Below the pieces are notes generated by a model that made no database searches, had not been told where the DNA came from, and saw only the letters and a program-made list of their open reading frames with translations. 7,777 nucleotides of DNA from an uncultured Lachnospiraceae bacterium (lineage in GTDB: Bacteria; Bacillota; Clostridia; Lachnospirales; Lachnospiraceae): the NCBI GenBank assembly GCA_947589175.1, contig CANPZR010000111.1:1-7777 (forward strand). The letters run 5' to 3'. The translations under genes were made by a program, and so were the position numbers. Numbering within the stretch: position 1 is the stretch's first letter; every line of letters begins with the position of its first letter. Positions 7,443 through 7,777 of this stretch are shown here, in pieces.

Positions 7443-7495
7443 CATTCCCTTAATTTTCGCACAATTTTAAGGGAATGTCAGAATAATTGTGCGAA
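7443..7495. repeat. Two interleaved 11-bp inverted repeats (A-B-A'-B')
   Basis: Repeat A, CATTCCCTTAA (7443-7453), is the exact reverse complement of A', TTAAGGGAATG (7467-7477). Repeat B, TTCGCACAATT (7456-7466), is the exact reverse complement of B', AATTGTGCGAA (7485-7495). B lies wholly in the loop of A, and A' wholly in the loop of B. The linkers are 2, 0 and 7 bases, the order of an H-type pseudoknot, or of two mutually exclusive hairpins. Each stem has four GC pairs of eleven, so they are of similar strength. It lies between the predicted diverging promoters (7367-7395 and 7579-7608). It could equally be two overlapping operators acting as DNA. Structure seen; function unknown. Confidence 0.85.
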
Positions 7496-7578
7496 TTGCC
7501 AGCCAGTTTGTGTTTGACTAAGTGCGTCATAATATAAGTCTTTATTTTCTGCCCCATCCGTTCTGAAAAAAATAACCC

Positions 7579-7608
7579 TTTTCAATATTTGTATTCTCGT
7601 GCTATACT
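7579..7608 (+). promoter_or_regulatory. Predicted promoter of the right-end partial gene
   Basis: An extended -10, TGC-TATACT (7600-7608), with five of six consensus bases, is preceded at 18 bp by TTTTCA (7579-7584), a four of six match to the -35. Transcription would start near 7615, about 62 bases before the TTG start at 7677. This is the best promoter match in the window. Confidence 0.6.
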
Positions 7609-7676
7609 GATGGCAAAAGAACCCAAATGACGTCGACCTTTACGGGCGGGGAATACACAATAAGGAGCGAAAAGCA

Positions 7677-7777
7677 TTGGATGAATTTGATTTTAGCACT
7701 GCCGGCCGGATGCATCTGGCGCAGTCCATGACGGACGGCTCGGCGGATGAGAGGTACTTTTTGTGGGTGCCGGACTG
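7677..7777 (+). CDS. Unrecognised protein, N-terminal fragment (cut by the window end)
   Basis: Thirty-three codons are visible, starting with TTG at 7677, nine bases after AAGGAG (7662-7667). The peptide starts (M)DEFDFSTAGRMHLAQSM and continues TDGSADERYFLWVPD before the window ends. The ATG at 7681 is in another frame and meets a stop after 16 codons, so TTG is the better start; in-frame ATGs at 7710 and 7728 lack ribosome sites. No signal peptide or membrane segment is visible, and composition is polar with an aromatic patch at the end. The GC-rich codon use matches the other genes here. I do not recognise the family from this length. A promoter just upstream and the divergent neighbour suggest it begins a new transcription unit. 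Confidence 0.6.
   Translation, partial: MDEFDFSTAGRMHLAQSMTDGSADERYFLWVPD

Larger units (their letters stand above)
7299..7676. other. AT-rich divergent intergenic region
   Basis: This 378-base stretch separates the minus-strand lipoprotein gene from the plus-strand partial gene. It holds the lipoprotein leader hairpin, a minus-strand promoter, the interleaved inverted repeats, a plus-strand extended -10 promoter and a leader of about 60 bases for the last gene. A weaker plus-strand promoter-like pair, TTGTGT (7508-7513) and TAATAT (7530-7535) with a 16-bp spacer, is also present. I see no convincing ORF, tRNA or known riboswitch here. Confidence 0.7.

Noticed and set aside
7514..7535. Consensus-like -35 TTGACT with TAATAT downstream
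   Set aside because: The spacing is only 10 bp, too short for a sigma-A promoter; the extended -10 at 7600-7608 is better.
7609..7676. Possible riboswitch in the leader of the right-end gene
   Set aside because: I looked for c-di-GMP, THF and similar aptamer landmarks and saw none; the leader is only about 60 bases long.
7627..7731. Short ORF from ATG 7627 or ATG 7681, ending at TGA 7729
   Set aside because: Neither start fits the ribosome site as well as TTG 7677, and the product is short and featureless.

Overview
The window looks like a chromosomal segment from a Firmicute of class Clostridia, most likely a gut-type Lachnospiraceae. This is inference from protein similarity, the strong AGGAGG-type ribosome binding sites, the GC-rich coding sequence set against AT-rich gaps, and the mix of DUF1015, GlgB, MscS, PocR-EAL and DUF4352 lipoprotein genes. 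I see no mobile element, CRISPR array, tRNA or rRNA.

Layout: (1) 19-1254 (+) encodes a complete DUF1015 family protein with a DGHHR motif. (2) 1358-6527 (+) looks like one transcription unit: glgB (glycogen branching enzyme), an MscS-type mechanosensitive channel whose start overlaps the glgB stop, and, 17 bases later, a large signalling protein. The last protein joins a PocR ligand-sensing domain, a degenerate histidine-kinase core and a c-di-GMP phosphodiesterase (EAL) domain with all catalytic residues in place. (3) 6528-6665 is a short gap between converging genes, holding small palindromes, a 14-base direct repeat and a strong bidirectional terminator. (4) 6666-7298 (-) encodes a DUF4352 lipoprotein. 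(5) 7299-7676 is a 378-base AT-rich gap between diverging genes, holding predicted promoters on both strands and a striking pair of interleaved 11-bp inverted repeats (order A-B-A'-B'). (6) 7677-7777 (+) is the first 33 codons of an unrecognised gene starting with TTG.

How the genes may work together: glgB makes storage polysaccharide, MscS releases solutes under osmotic stress, and the PocR-EAL protein probably lowers c-di-GMP in response to a small ligand. Their tight spacing suggests co-expression, linking carbon storage, turgor and second-messenger control, but the shared purpose is inference. The two least ordinary items are the interleaved inverted repeats at 7443-7495 and the sensor-pseudokinase-EAL architecture.
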